From Saprospiraceae bacterium (lineage in GTDB: Bacteria > Bacteroidota > Bacteroidia > Chitinophagales > Saprospiraceae), in contig JADJLQ010000003.1 in assembly GCA_016709995.1 (NCBI GenBank), positions 62,001-126,000 on the forward strand: a stretch of 64,000 nucleotides of DNA, given 5' to 3'. A program made the position numbers and the translations under genes. The notes beneath the pieces were generated by a model. That model was not told the origin of the DNA and made no database searches. It saw only the letters and a program-made list of their open reading frames with translations. This document shows positions 8,286 to 15,951 of this stretch, one piece after another; position 1 is the stretch's first letter, and every line of letters starts with the position of its first letter.

Positions 8286-8333
8286 AAAAGCTACTACCTG
8301 GTATCTACGATTGGTTTTTGCCAGGTAGCTTTT
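8286..8333 (+). promoter_or_regulatory. Hairpin between atpE and atpF
   Basis: AAAAGCTA-CTA-CCTGG (8286-8301) pairs with CCAGGTAGCTTTT (8321-8333): 13 bp with one 3-nt bulge, then TTTT and AAAAATTT. It sits 14 bp after the atpE stop and 28 bp before atpF. It could be a partial terminator or a 3'-end stabiliser that raises atpE mRNA over the downstream genes, suiting the excess of c subunits. The structure is seen; the role is inferred. Confidence 0.6.
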
Positions 8334-8361
8334 AAAAATTTAAATCATTAATAACGATCTC

Positions 8362-8874
8362 ATGATATATCTAGCAGATTTCAGTCCCATCAAACCTGAG
8401 TTTGGTTTGTTTTTCTGGACTGTTTTATTCTTCGTATTGTTTTGGTTGTTGATCGGTAAGTATGCATTCAAACCCATTACGGAATCACTCAAGCAAAGGG
8501 AAAATGATATCCAGGATGCGATCGACTCAGCCAAAAAAGCCCGCGAAGAAGTGAACAATATGAAAGCGGAGAATGACCGTATTCTCGCCGAAGCTCGAGA
8601 AGACCGCGCTAAAATCTTATCGGAAGCCAAAGACACCAAAAACAGCATCATCAACGAAGCCAAAGAGAAAGCCAAAGAAGAAGCTTCCAAAGTGATCAAC
8701 AGTGCGATGGCGGATATCGAGAATCAGAAAAAACTCGCCATGGTAGAAGTAAAAGATCAGGTAAGCAAACTTGCTCTGGAAATTGCAGAGAAAATCATTC
8801 GCAAAGAATTACAAAGTAACCCGGAACAGCAAGCATTCTCCAAGAAAATGGTAGATGAACTAAATCTCAACTAA
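8362..8874 (+). CDS. atpF: ATP synthase F0 subunit b
   Basis: 170 aa: one N-terminal membrane helix (about 14-34), then a long charged coiled coil rich in Lys, Glu and Ala (about 45-150). This is the peripheral stalk that holds F1 to subunit a. Its TAA stop and the atpH ATG share one base (TAATG at 8872-8876), so the two are translationally coupled. Confidence 0.95.
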   Translation: MIYLADFSPIKPEFGLFFWTVLFFVLFWLLIGKYAFKPITESLKQRENDIQDAIDSAKKAREEVNNMKAENDRILAEAREDRAKILSEAKDTKNSIINEAKEKAKEEASKVINSAMADIENQKKLAMVEVKDQVSKLALEIAEKIIRKELQSNPEQQAFSKKMVDELNLN

Positions 8875-9461
8875 TGTCACTCACCAGGATAGCATCCCGA
8901 TACGCCAAATCTCTCATTGATTTTGCCCAGGCTCAAGGCAAACTGGACAGGATATATGAGGATATCCTCAATCTTAAAGTTGCTGCTGACATCAGGGAGT
9001 TCAATTTATTGTGCAAAAGCCCGATCATAACTTCAGGTAAAAAGTCGGAAGTGTATCGGGCATTGTTCGAGAAAATTTTTGACCCCATCACTTTTGGGTT
9101 TTTTAATATCCTGGTAAGGAAAGGACGAGAAGAATATATGCCAGAGATCGCCCACGAATTTTTAAAACAATACGACGCCATCAATAAAAAAACTAAGGTG
9201 GTATTGACTACTGCTGAGGGTATCGATCCTGAATTGGTCGAGACCATCAAAGCCAAACTGACCCAGGCTGTTTCTACCCGGGACAATATCGAGCTGGAGA
9301 CCAAAGTCAACCCCAAGCTGATAGGTGGATTTATGATCGAATACGATGATAATCTTTATGACGCCAGCATAGCACATCAATTACACAATATGAAGAAAGC
9401 TTTGGCTGGTGCAGAAATCACCTCTGAAAGTTCCTCCTCTGACAATCCGAAAAAAAATTAA
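8874..9461 (+). CDS. atpH: ATP synthase F1 subunit delta
   Basis: 195 aa. The N-terminal helical domain (ASRYAKSLIDFAQAQGKLD) and the C-terminal IGGFMIEYDDNLYDASIAHQL segment are the two family landmarks. It joins the b stalk to the top of the alpha3beta3 head. The Ser-rich acidic tail after about residue 180 is not conserved in the family. One-base overlap with atpF; 27 bp to atpA. Confidence 0.93.
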   Translation: MSLTRIASRYAKSLIDFAQAQGKLDRIYEDILNLKVAADIREFNLLCKSPIITSGKKSEVYRALFEKIFDPITFGFFNILVRKGREEYMPEIAHEFLKQYDAINKKTKVVLTTAEGIDPELVETIKAKLTQAVSTRDNIELETKVNPKLIGGFMIEYDDNLYDASIAHQLHNMKKALAGAEITSESSSSDNPKKN

Positions 9462-9488
9462 CTAATCTAATATCATAATATAGTAGCT

Positions 9489-11078
9489 ATGGTAAATATT
9501 AAGCCCGATGAAATATCAGCGATTCTGACACAACAATTGTCTGGTCAAAAAACGCAAGCTGAATTGGAACAGATTGGAACTGTCCTGCAGGTTGGTGACG
9601 GTATCGCCAGGGTATATGGACTCTCCATGGTAGAAGCCGGAGAGTTGGTAGAATTTGAAAACGGCGTGCAAGCGGTCGTACTCAATCTCGAAGAAGATAA
9701 TGTCGGGGTCGTATTGATGGGCCCCTGGGATGGTATCCATGAAGGTAGTGTCGTAAGAAGGACAGGAAAGATCGCTTCTATCAATGTAGGTGAAGGATTT
9801 CTCGGTCGGGTTGTAGATGCTCTGGGCAATCCTATAGATGGCAAAGGTCAGATAGCCGGCGCTACTTATTCTATGCCCCTCGAACGGATCGCTCCTGGTG
9901 TAATCTATCGTCAGCCTGTCAACGAACCATTGCAGACAGGGATCAAAGCGATCGACAGTATGATCCCTATAGGCCGTGGTCAAAGAGAGTTGATCATCGG
10001 TGACCGACAAACAGGCAAGACAGCCATCGCTATAGACACGATCATCAATCAAAAAGAATTTTACGAAAGGGGAGAACCCGTATACTGTATCTATGTGGCT
10101 TCAGGCCAAAAATCTTCTACGGTAGCCAATGTGGCCAAAACCCTGGAAGAATACGGAGCTATGCCATACACCGTGATTGTGGCCGCTTCTGCCGCAGATC
10201 CGGCCCCTATGCAGTTTTTTGCTCCATTTGCCGGCTGTGCAATAGGGGAATTTTTTAGAGATACCGGCCGACCAGCATTGATCATTTACGATGACTTGTC
10301 TAAGCAAGCAGTAGCTTACAGGGAGGTATCCCTCCTGCTCCGTAGACCTCCCGGGCGTGAAGCATATCCTGGTGATGTATTTTATCTGCATAGCCGATTG
10401 CTGGAGCGAGCTGCCAAAATCAATAGCAATGATGATATAGCTCAAAATATGAACGACCTGCCTGAATCATTGGTCAAAGCAGGTATGGTCAAAGGTGGGG
10501 GCTCACTGACTGCTCTACCTATCATCGAGACTCAGGCAGGAGATGTATCCGCCTATATCCCAACTAACGTGATCTCTATCACCGATGGACAGATCTTCCT
10601 GGAGTCCAGTTTGTTCAATGCAGGTGTGCGACCGGCCATCAACGTAGGTATCTCGGTATCCCGCGTGGGAGGAAATGCCCAAATCAAGGCTATGAAAAAA
10701 GTGGCAGGTACACTCAAATTGGACCAGGCTCAATTTCGTGCGCTGGAAGCCTTTTCAAAATTTGGTTCCGACCTGGATGCAACTACTCAAGCTTCACTGG
10801 AGAAAGGCAAGCGTAATGTGGAGATTTTAAAGCAGCCTCAATATTCTCCGGTTTCGGTAGAAAAGCAAGTAGCGATGATCTACTTATGTACCAACAATCT
10901 ACTAGCCGCTGTGCCATTAGATAAAGTGGGTGAATTTGAAGATATGTATCTGACCAACCTGGAAAAAAGATATCCGGAGACCCTGGCCGAATTAAAAAAA
11001 GGCCAATTGACTGCAGATGGTGAAAGCAAGCTCAAAAGCCTGTCTGCAGAGCTCTCAGGAATGTACCGCAAAAAATAA
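9489..11078 (+). CDS. atpA: ATP synthase F1 subunit alpha
   Basis: 529 aa, normal length. P-loop GDRQTGKTAIA (about 171-181), the PGREAYPGDVFYLHSRLLERAA segment and the VSRVGGNAQIKAMKKVAGTLKLD region are all present. It is the non-catalytic nucleotide-binding partner of beta. The catalytic beta gene (atpD) and epsilon (atpC) do not follow atpG here. In many Bacteroidota they form a separate atpDC locus, so this is expected rather than a loss. Confidence 0.97.
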   Translation: MVNIKPDEISAILTQQLSGQKTQAELEQIGTVLQVGDGIARVYGLSMVEAGELVEFENGVQAVVLNLEEDNVGVVLMGPWDGIHEGSVVRRTGKIASINVGEGFLGRVVDALGNPIDGKGQIAGATYSMPLERIAPGVIYRQPVNEPLQTGIKAIDSMIPIGRGQRELIIGDRQTGKTAIAIDTIINQKEFYERGEPVYCIYVASGQKSSTVANVAKTLEEYGAMPYTVIVAASAADPAPMQFFAPFAGCAIGEFFRDTGRPALIIYDDLSKQAVAYREVSLLLRRPPGREAYPGDVFYLHSRLLERAAKINSNDDIAQNMNDLPESLVKAGMVKGGGSLTALPIIETQAGDVSAYIPTNVISITDGQIFLESSLFNAGVRPAINVGISVSRVGGNAQIKAMKKVAGTLKLDQAQFRALEAFSKFGSDLDATTQASLEKGKRNVEILKQPQYSPVSVEKQVAMIYLCTNNLLAAVPLDKVGEFEDMYLTNLEKRYPETLAELKKGQLTADGESKLKSLSAELSGMYRKK

Positions 11079-11084
11079 TCTCCA

Positions 11085-11978
11085 ATGGCTGCCAATTTAA
11101 AAGAAGTTCGGGAACGGATCAAATCAGTGATCAACACTCAGCAGATCACCAAAGCCATGAAGATGGTCTCCGCTGCCAAGTTGCGCAAAGCGCAGCAAGC
11201 CATCGTGCAGATGCGTCCGTACAATACTAAGCTCAATGATATGCTCGGTCATGTAATCACCAGCCTGGGTGGAGATGCCGAGATTAAATTGGCTAAAAAA
11301 AGAGAAGTCAAAAATGCTTTATTGATCGTGGTGACCTCCAGCAGAGGATTGTGCGGAGCATTTAATACCAATATCATAAAAAGTGCAACTGCAGCCATCG
11401 CCAGTCAATATGCAGAACAGCGCAAGTCTGGTCATCTCACCATGCTCTGTATAGGCAAAAAAGGATTGGATTATTTCAGCAAACATTATGCTGACTGTAC
11501 GATCATCAGAGACCATGTCACTATGATCGAGTCTATTCAGTCAGATACTATCAATAAATTAGTTGATTCGCTGATCGCATCTTTTAATGAAGGTAAGTAC
11601 GACAGTATACAGGTCGCTTATGGCAAATTTAAAAATGCTGCGACCCAGTTTCCAACCCTCGAACATTACCTACCGGTACCTAAAATTATTCTTCCAGATA
11701 AAGCCGGTAAGCTAAAAGCGGACTACATTTATGAACCAAATACTCAAACGGTATTGGAATCAATGATCCCGTCGCTGCTTAAAATCCAGATGAAGCGATA
11801 TATTTTTGATACTTCCGCTTCTGAGCATGGTGCCCGAATGACTTCCATGGACAAAGCGACAGAAAATGCTGAGGATCTTTTGAAAGAATTACGAATTCAT
11901 TATAACAAGGCCCGTCAGGCTACTATAACCAATGAATTGATGGAGATCGTAGCGGGTGCTGCTGCCTTGAATGGTTAA
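11085..11978 (+). CDS. atpG: ATP synthase F1 subunit gamma
   Basis: 297 aa. The N-terminal helix (ANLKEVRERIKSVINTQQITKAMKMVSAAKLRKAQ) and C-terminal helix (SEHGARMTSMDKATENAEDLLKELRIHYNKARQA) form the rotor shaft; SSRGLCGAFNTNI is the conserved central motif. It starts 6 bp after atpA. Last gene of the operon: its stop codon is followed by a non-coding region with a long inverted repeat. Confidence 0.96.
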   Translation: MAANLKEVRERIKSVINTQQITKAMKMVSAAKLRKAQQAIVQMRPYNTKLNDMLGHVITSLGGDAEIKLAKKREVKNALLIVVTSSRGLCGAFNTNIIKSATAAIASQYAEQRKSGHLTMLCIGKKGLDYFSKHYADCTIIRDHVTMIESIQSDTINKLVDSLIASFNEGKYDSIQVAYGKFKNAATQFPTLEHYLPVPKIILPDKAGKLKADYIYEPNTQTVLESMIPSLLKIQMKRYIFDTSASEHGARMTSMDKATENAEDLLKELRIHYNKARQATITNELMEIVAGAAALNG

Positions 11979-12172
11979 TTTTCTTCAAGCAAGGATATTC
12001 TTTATCTAATATTCTTTGAGTTGCCGGTGGTTTATTACTAGGTAGCCCTTGCATACTGTCAAATAAATATTTTTGGATCTGAGGCCTGCCTTAATTCCCA
12101 CATTGTGGGACTCAAATGCTTTTTCATCTCTGCACCAGAGCTGGGGTACATCTCATTCTTGAAGAAAATTAA
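11975..12172. repeat. Inverted-repeat-bounded non-coding segment
   Basis: TTAATTTTCTTCAAG at 11975-11989 (overlapping the atpG stop) recurs as its exact reverse complement at 12158-12172: a 15-bp inverted repeat enclosing 168 bp. Inside is a short perfect hairpin TCCCAC-ATT-GTGGGA near 12095-12110. There is no ORF. It resembles a small miniature element or a structured 3' region. From 12173 to 12299 I see nothing but AT-rich sequence. Confidence 0.5.
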
Positions 12173-12299
12173 GGGCTTGCCTTAGGAGTTTGATACCAGG
12201 GATCATGCACAGGATATAAATTAATACTCATACTATGATATTTATCTGTTTTAATCTAACTATTTTAGTGGAATATTAAATTCGATAACATAGTAGTAT

Positions 12300-13244
12300 A
12301 TGAATGTAAAATCTTTGTTTCTCCTGGTATTGATATGTTCTGCCTTAAATCTATTTGCTCAGCAAATCAGCAAAGAGGAATTGATTTTTCTCACACCGCA
12401 ATGGAAAGGCGAACGTTTTTCCGATGGTAGACCTAAAGCCCCGGATGCTTTAATCCAACGATTAAAATCGGTGACCCTGGAAGAAGCATGGGCAGTACTC
12501 CGCAACGAAAACTTCAAACATCAGTACGATGACGGATGGCAGGTGATCAACCCGGACAGTGTCCTCGTAGGCAGAGCAGTTACCGCCACCTTCATGCCCG
12601 GCAGACCAGACATACACCGGGTCATAGATGACAAAGGTCATACCAGGGATGGTAGAGTCAAGTCTCAAAACTCCTGGCCGATCGATCTATTGGTAAATGG
12701 CGATGTCTACGTAGTAGATCAGTTTGGTGCTCATGAGGACGGGCCTACTATTGGCGACAACCTTGGTAATTCTATTTTTGCAAAGACTGGCCGGGGTATC
12801 GTCTATAATGGCGCCGTGCGGGATATAAATGGCCTTAAAGAATTGGGAGGGTTTACTTCCTTTTTCAGAAGTTATCATCCTTCTCATCATCTCAATAATC
12901 CGGATGGTCAACTCAATACCACCCTGGTTGGTATCAATACTCCTACGCGTATAGGCTTGGCGACGGTCATGCCGGGAGACATTGTCTTAGGCAGAGATGG
13001 TGGTGTTTTATTTATTCCTCCACATCTTTTAGAGAAAGTAGTCAAGACATCAGAGATAGTTAGATTGAGAGATATGTTTGGCCATGAACGACTGCGAGAA
13101 CAAAAATATACTCCGGGCCAGATTGACAACCGATGGTCAGATGAAATAGAAAAAGATTTTTCACAATGGTTAAATGCCCATATAGACAAACTCCCGGTAC
13201 CTAAAGAACAGATCCAGGAATATCTGAAGACAAGAACGTGGTGA
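12300..13244 (+). CDS. Exported RraA-like (HMG/CHA aldolase family) protein
   Basis: 314 aa with a Sec signal peptide (MNVKSLFLLVLICSALNLFAQ). The body matches the RraA/4-hydroxy-4-methyl-2-oxoglutarate aldolase fold: VGRAVTATFM, the phosphate/metal-loop region PTIGDNLGNSIFAKTG, the key GAVRD motif (Gly, Arg, Asp) and VMPGDIVLGRDGGVLFIPP near the C-terminus. Soluble members cleave 2-oxo acids in a metal-dependent way. An exported member with a C-terminal extension is uncommon. The Tat-exported dehydratase gene follows 172 bp downstream on the same strand, so a joint role on acid-sugars in the periplasm is plausible. Substrate unknown. Confidence 0.8.
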   Translation: MNVKSLFLLVLICSALNLFAQQISKEELIFLTPQWKGERFSDGRPKAPDALIQRLKSVTLEEAWAVLRNENFKHQYDDGWQVINPDSVLVGRAVTATFMPGRPDIHRVIDDKGHTRDGRVKSQNSWPIDLLVNGDVYVVDQFGAHEDGPTIGDNLGNSIFAKTGRGIVYNGAVRDINGLKELGGFTSFFRSYHPSHHLNNPDGQLNTTLVGINTPTRIGLATVMPGDIVLGRDGGVLFIPPHLLEKVVKTSEIVRLRDMFGHERLREQKYTPGQIDNRWSDEIEKDFSQWLNAHIDKLPVPKEQIQEYLKTRTW

Positions 13245-13322
13245 TTTGGAGGCATTTAGGCATCCCGAGACTTCGGAAGACAATAGGCAATGGGTAATAA
13301 GCAACAGCAAAAAAATAGAAAG

Positions 13323-13372
13323 AACCTGCGAAGTTTGATCGATAGCCGGTGCGAAAAACAACCTTGCAGGTT
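13323..13372. repeat. Imperfect AACCTGC-type hairpin repeat
   Basis: AACCTGCGAAGTTT (13323-13336) pairs imperfectly with CAACCTTGCAGGTT (13359-13372). This resembles the dispersed AACCTGCAAGGTT inverted repeats seen in intergenic regions of related genomes. It lies between the RraA-like and dehydratase genes. It has no clear T-tract, so I do not call it a terminator. Confidence 0.4.
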
Positions 13373-13416
13373 TATGCAAAACTGTAAATATTGAGTAAAT
13401 AAAAACTTAGATTGTA

Positions 13417-14694
13417 ATGAAAAATAAAAGACGGGAGTTTTTAGCAAAAAGCATCGCGGCTGCTGGTCTCACAGCAAGTCCCTTGCTCAGCTTTGGCAAT
13501 AAATTTACCGAAGCCATACGACGCAACGAACAATATTCTTTGCCGAGTGAGATCAAAATCACCGATATTAAATGTGGATACATCCGCAATGGTCATAGTT
13601 TATTCGTCAAGATATACACAGACCAGGGTGTCTGGGGTTGCGGTGAAGGTGTAGACGCTACTCCGGGCACCTATCACCTGGTGAAAATGATGGGGCAAAG
13701 GCTCAAAGGAAAGAGCCCCCTTAATGTAAATAGACTTTTTGAGGATATTAGAAAGTCCGGATTTTTTGAAGGAGCGCAATCAGGCATGTTTGTAGCGGTA
13801 TTGACAGCAGTAGAGACGGCACTTTGGGATCTGGCAGGAAAGATCCTGGGTCTGCCCGTCTATCAATTGCTGGGAGGAAAATTTCGGGATAAAATAAGGG
13901 TCTATCTTGATACTGCTTTGTATCAAAGCCAAAACCCAAAACCGGAAGAGTTTGCTGAGGCAGCTAAAAACGCGGTCAATATGGGTTTTAATGCCATCAA
14001 ATTTGATGTAGACCAGGCCAATGATCCTAATAAATATGATCGATACAATTGGACAGCCAGTCCCGCCGAACTCAGGCGAATGGTCGACCAAATCTCTGCA
14101 GCCAGACAAGCTGTAGGGCCTGATATAGACATCTGCGTAGATATGCATGGCAAGTATGATGCGATCACCGGAGAGCGGGTCGCCAAGTTATTTGAACCAT
14201 TGAATCTAATGTGGCTGGAAGAACCGGTGCCGGCAGAAAATCAAGAAGCCTATAAAAAAATAACTGATTCTACAAGTACTCCTATCTGCGCCGGAGAAAA
14301 TCATTACCTGGCCCATGGATTTAGAAGATTATTGGAGATCGGAGCGGTCGATATCATTATGCCGGATCTGCAAAAATGTGGTGGCCTGGGAGAAGCTCAG
14401 CGTATCGCCAACCTGGCCAATCTATATTATGTGCCCTTTGCACCACATATGGTAGCTTCCTACCTCGGTGCTATGTCTTCTGCCCATGTGTCAGCCTCAG
14501 TACCTAATTTTTTGATTATGGAGTGGCAGGTTTATTTTCACACGGATCCTATGTTTAAAGATCTAGTCACCTATGATGGGGCCTGGGTAGATAAGAGTTT
14601 TATCACAGTTTCAGACAAACCAGGTATTGGCGTGGAGATCAATGAGGAAGGGATGAAAAAATATGCTACACGCGGTGTACCATTCTTTGAATAA
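13417..14694 (+). CDS. Tat-exported enolase-superfamily (mandelate racemase type) dehydratase
   Basis: 425 aa. The N-terminus KRREFLAKSIAAAG is a twin-arginine signal (Arg5-Arg6), so the folded enzyme is exported. The enolase-superfamily barrel carries the three metal ligands in VDMH (about 242), WLEEP (about 267) and AGENH (about 294), and the catalytic His in FAPHM (about 343). Sugar-acid dehydratases such as D-galactonate dehydratase have the same APH motif. It would dehydrate an aldonic or uronic acid to a 2-keto-3-deoxy acid. Location next to the exported RraA-like aldolase family gene supports a shared pathway. Substrate not determinable here. Confidence 0.85.
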   Translation: MKNKRREFLAKSIAAAGLTASPLLSFGNKFTEAIRRNEQYSLPSEIKITDIKCGYIRNGHSLFVKIYTDQGVWGCGEGVDATPGTYHLVKMMGQRLKGKSPLNVNRLFEDIRKSGFFEGAQSGMFVAVLTAVETALWDLAGKILGLPVYQLLGGKFRDKIRVYLDTALYQSQNPKPEEFAEAAKNAVNMGFNAIKFDVDQANDPNKYDRYNWTASPAELRRMVDQISAARQAVGPDIDICVDMHGKYDAITGERVAKLFEPLNLMWLEEPVPAENQEAYKKITDSTSTPICAGENHYLAHGFRRLLEIGAVDIIMPDLQKCGGLGEAQRIANLANLYYVPFAPHMVASYLGAMSSAHVSASVPNFLIMEWQVYFHTDPMFKDLVTYDGAWVDKSFITVSDKPGIGVEINEEGMKKYATRGVPFFE

Positions 14695-14836
14695 TGATGT
14701 TCCACTTTATTAATTAAGGCTTAGTTTAAAAGTGCATTGATTTTAGGCAATGAATAATTTATTGCAGTTAATTTTGTTGGTAAAAAATGGACCTTTTTCA
14801 ATTAGAAGCCATTTCAATAACTCATGGATATTTTAG

Positions 14837-15154
14837 ATGATTACTGTTCACATAACTGATAGAGAAGGAAAAGTACATGATATAGAGGCACCGACAGACC
14901 TCAATCTTAATATGATGGAGCTCGCTAAAGCCAATGAACTCCCTGTGGCAGGTACCTGTGGGGGTATGGCATTATGTGCGAGTTGTCATATGTATGTCAC
15001 CAGTGATCATGATCTTCATGAGCCAAGCTATGACGAGATCCTGATGTTGGATCAGGCATTTTTCGTGGAGCAAAATAGTCGCCTAGGATGTCAAATCAAA
15101 TTATCCGATGATTTGGATGGATTGGCGGTGACTTTGGCACCGGTAGGGGAGTGA
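14837..15154 (+). CDS. 2Fe-2S ferredoxin, adrenodoxin type
   Basis: 105 aa. Cluster ligands are Cys41, Cys47, Cys50 and Cys85 (CGGMALCASC then LGCQI), the C-x5-C-x2-C-x34-C pattern of vertebrate/Isc-type ferredoxins. The sequence ends DGLAVTLAPVGE as in that family. It is a small soluble electron carrier. No isc or hydroxylase genes are adjacent, so its partner is unknown. Confidence 0.9.
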   Translation: MITVHITDREGKVHDIEAPTDLNLNMMELAKANELPVAGTCGGMALCASCHMYVTSDHDLHEPSYDEILMLDQAFFVEQNSRLGCQIKLSDDLDGLAVTLAPVGE

Positions 15155-15169
15155 TTTCAAAGGATTTAG

Positions 15170-15268
15170 TCAACCAGGCAGCCCGTTGCTTTCCAATATA
15201 AACTGCCAATCGAGTTCGTTTCTTACCAATGCATCTATGGTGGCTGGAGGAATGTAATTTTTCCCCAC
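15170..15268 (-). other. Possible 32-codon ORF or gene remnant
   Basis: From a GTG at 15268 the minus strand reads GKNYIPPATIDALVRNELD and continues WQFILESNGLPG to a stop at 15170. The composition is protein-like and amphipathic, but there is no start signal, homology or context I recognise. It lies between two genes/RNAs in a 160-bp gap. It could be a decayed gene end. Confidence 0.2.
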
Positions 15269-15282
15269 TTACATTGAATGAA

Positions 15283-15308
15283 TAAAAAAGGCGGCCATAT
15301 GCCGCCTT
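15283..15308 (-). terminator. Terminator of the tRNA-Lys transcript
   Basis: On the minus strand an 8-bp stem AAGGCGGC / GCCGCCTT (15301-15308 with 15288-15295) with a 5-nt loop is followed by a T-run. It starts 13 nt beyond the tRNA 3' end. Confidence 0.85.
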
Positions 15309-15320
15309 CCAGATCTTAAG

Positions 15321-15393
15321 TGACTCCGCTGGGACTCGAACCCAGGGCCCATACATTAAAAGTGTATTGCTCTACCAACTGAGCTACGGAGTC
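15321..15393 (-). tRNA. tRNA-Lys (anticodon UUU)
   Basis: 73 nt. The acceptor stem GACTCCG pairs with CGGAGTC, with discriminator A. The D-arm is GCTCAGTTGGTAGAGC. The anticodon stem ATACA/TGTAT holds loop CTTTTAA, anticodon TTT. The T-arm is CTGGG-TTCGAGT-CCCAG. CCA is not encoded, as is usual in this phylum. Confidence 0.97.
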
Positions 15394-15554
15394 TACTTTT
15401 CGTTTAAAGAGCTGCAAATATATAGCTTTTTGTCAATTCTACAATGCTATGATTGACTTAAACCCAAAAAACGAAAAAGCGTGATTTGAGATCCGATAGG
15501 ATAAAACCATTGAAATAATATTCAATGTACTATCAGCGTATAATTATACCTGTT

Positions 15555-15938
15555 CTAAAAGGGCAGGTCTTCGTCGAAAGAATTCATACTGGCTGGAGGT
15601 GCATCAGGGAAATTGTTGTTGCGATAAGCGGCCGGTGCTGAATTAGATCCTGATCCGGCTCCAGCTCCTCCTGCTTCTCCTGAGGCTACTCTCCAGGCTT
15701 TGACATCGGTATACCATTTGCCGTTGTATTCACGACTTTCTACATCAAAGTCAATGGTGAGCACCTCGCCAGGTTCCAATTTCAGGTGATTAAGCTTGTC
15801 ACCCCAGACGGATACACATACCTTTTTGGGATATTGGCCATCAGTCTCAACGACGATATCTTGTTTTTTCCATTCTCCATTTTTTCCCTGTCCGGTTTGA
15901 GCCGGGAGTACCTGGACTAATTTGGCAGTTAATTGCAT
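15555..15938 (-). CDS. DUF3127 OB-fold protein with SSB-like acidic tail
   Basis: 127 aa. Residues 1-85 match DUF3127, an OB-fold relative of single-stranded DNA-binding protein (GEWKKQDIVVETDGQYPKKV, VWGDKLNHLKLEPGE, GKWYTDVKAWRV). A Gly/Ser/Ala-rich linker leads to the C-terminus FDEDLPF, which mimics the acidic DDIPF tip that SSB uses to dock DNA-repair enzymes. It starts 13 bp after xylA and is the last gene of the xylB-GH29-xylA operon, an odd placement for a DNA-binding protein. Confidence 0.8.
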   Translation of the reverse strand: MQLTAKLVQVLPAQTGQGKNGEWKKQDIVVETDGQYPKKVCVSVWGDKLNHLKLEPGEVLTIDFDVESREYNGKWYTDVKAWRVASGEAGGAGAGSGSNSAPAAYRNNNFPDAPPASMNSFDEDLPF

Positions 15939-15951
15939 TTATTAAGATTAA

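Noticed and set aside
9516..10052. Long antisense frame opposite atpA
   Set aside because: Mirrors conserved coding sequence of atpA; no domain or initiation signal of its own.
9489..11978. Loss of atpD/atpC as a defect
   Set aside because: A split atpBEFHAG and atpDC arrangement is normal in Bacteroidota.
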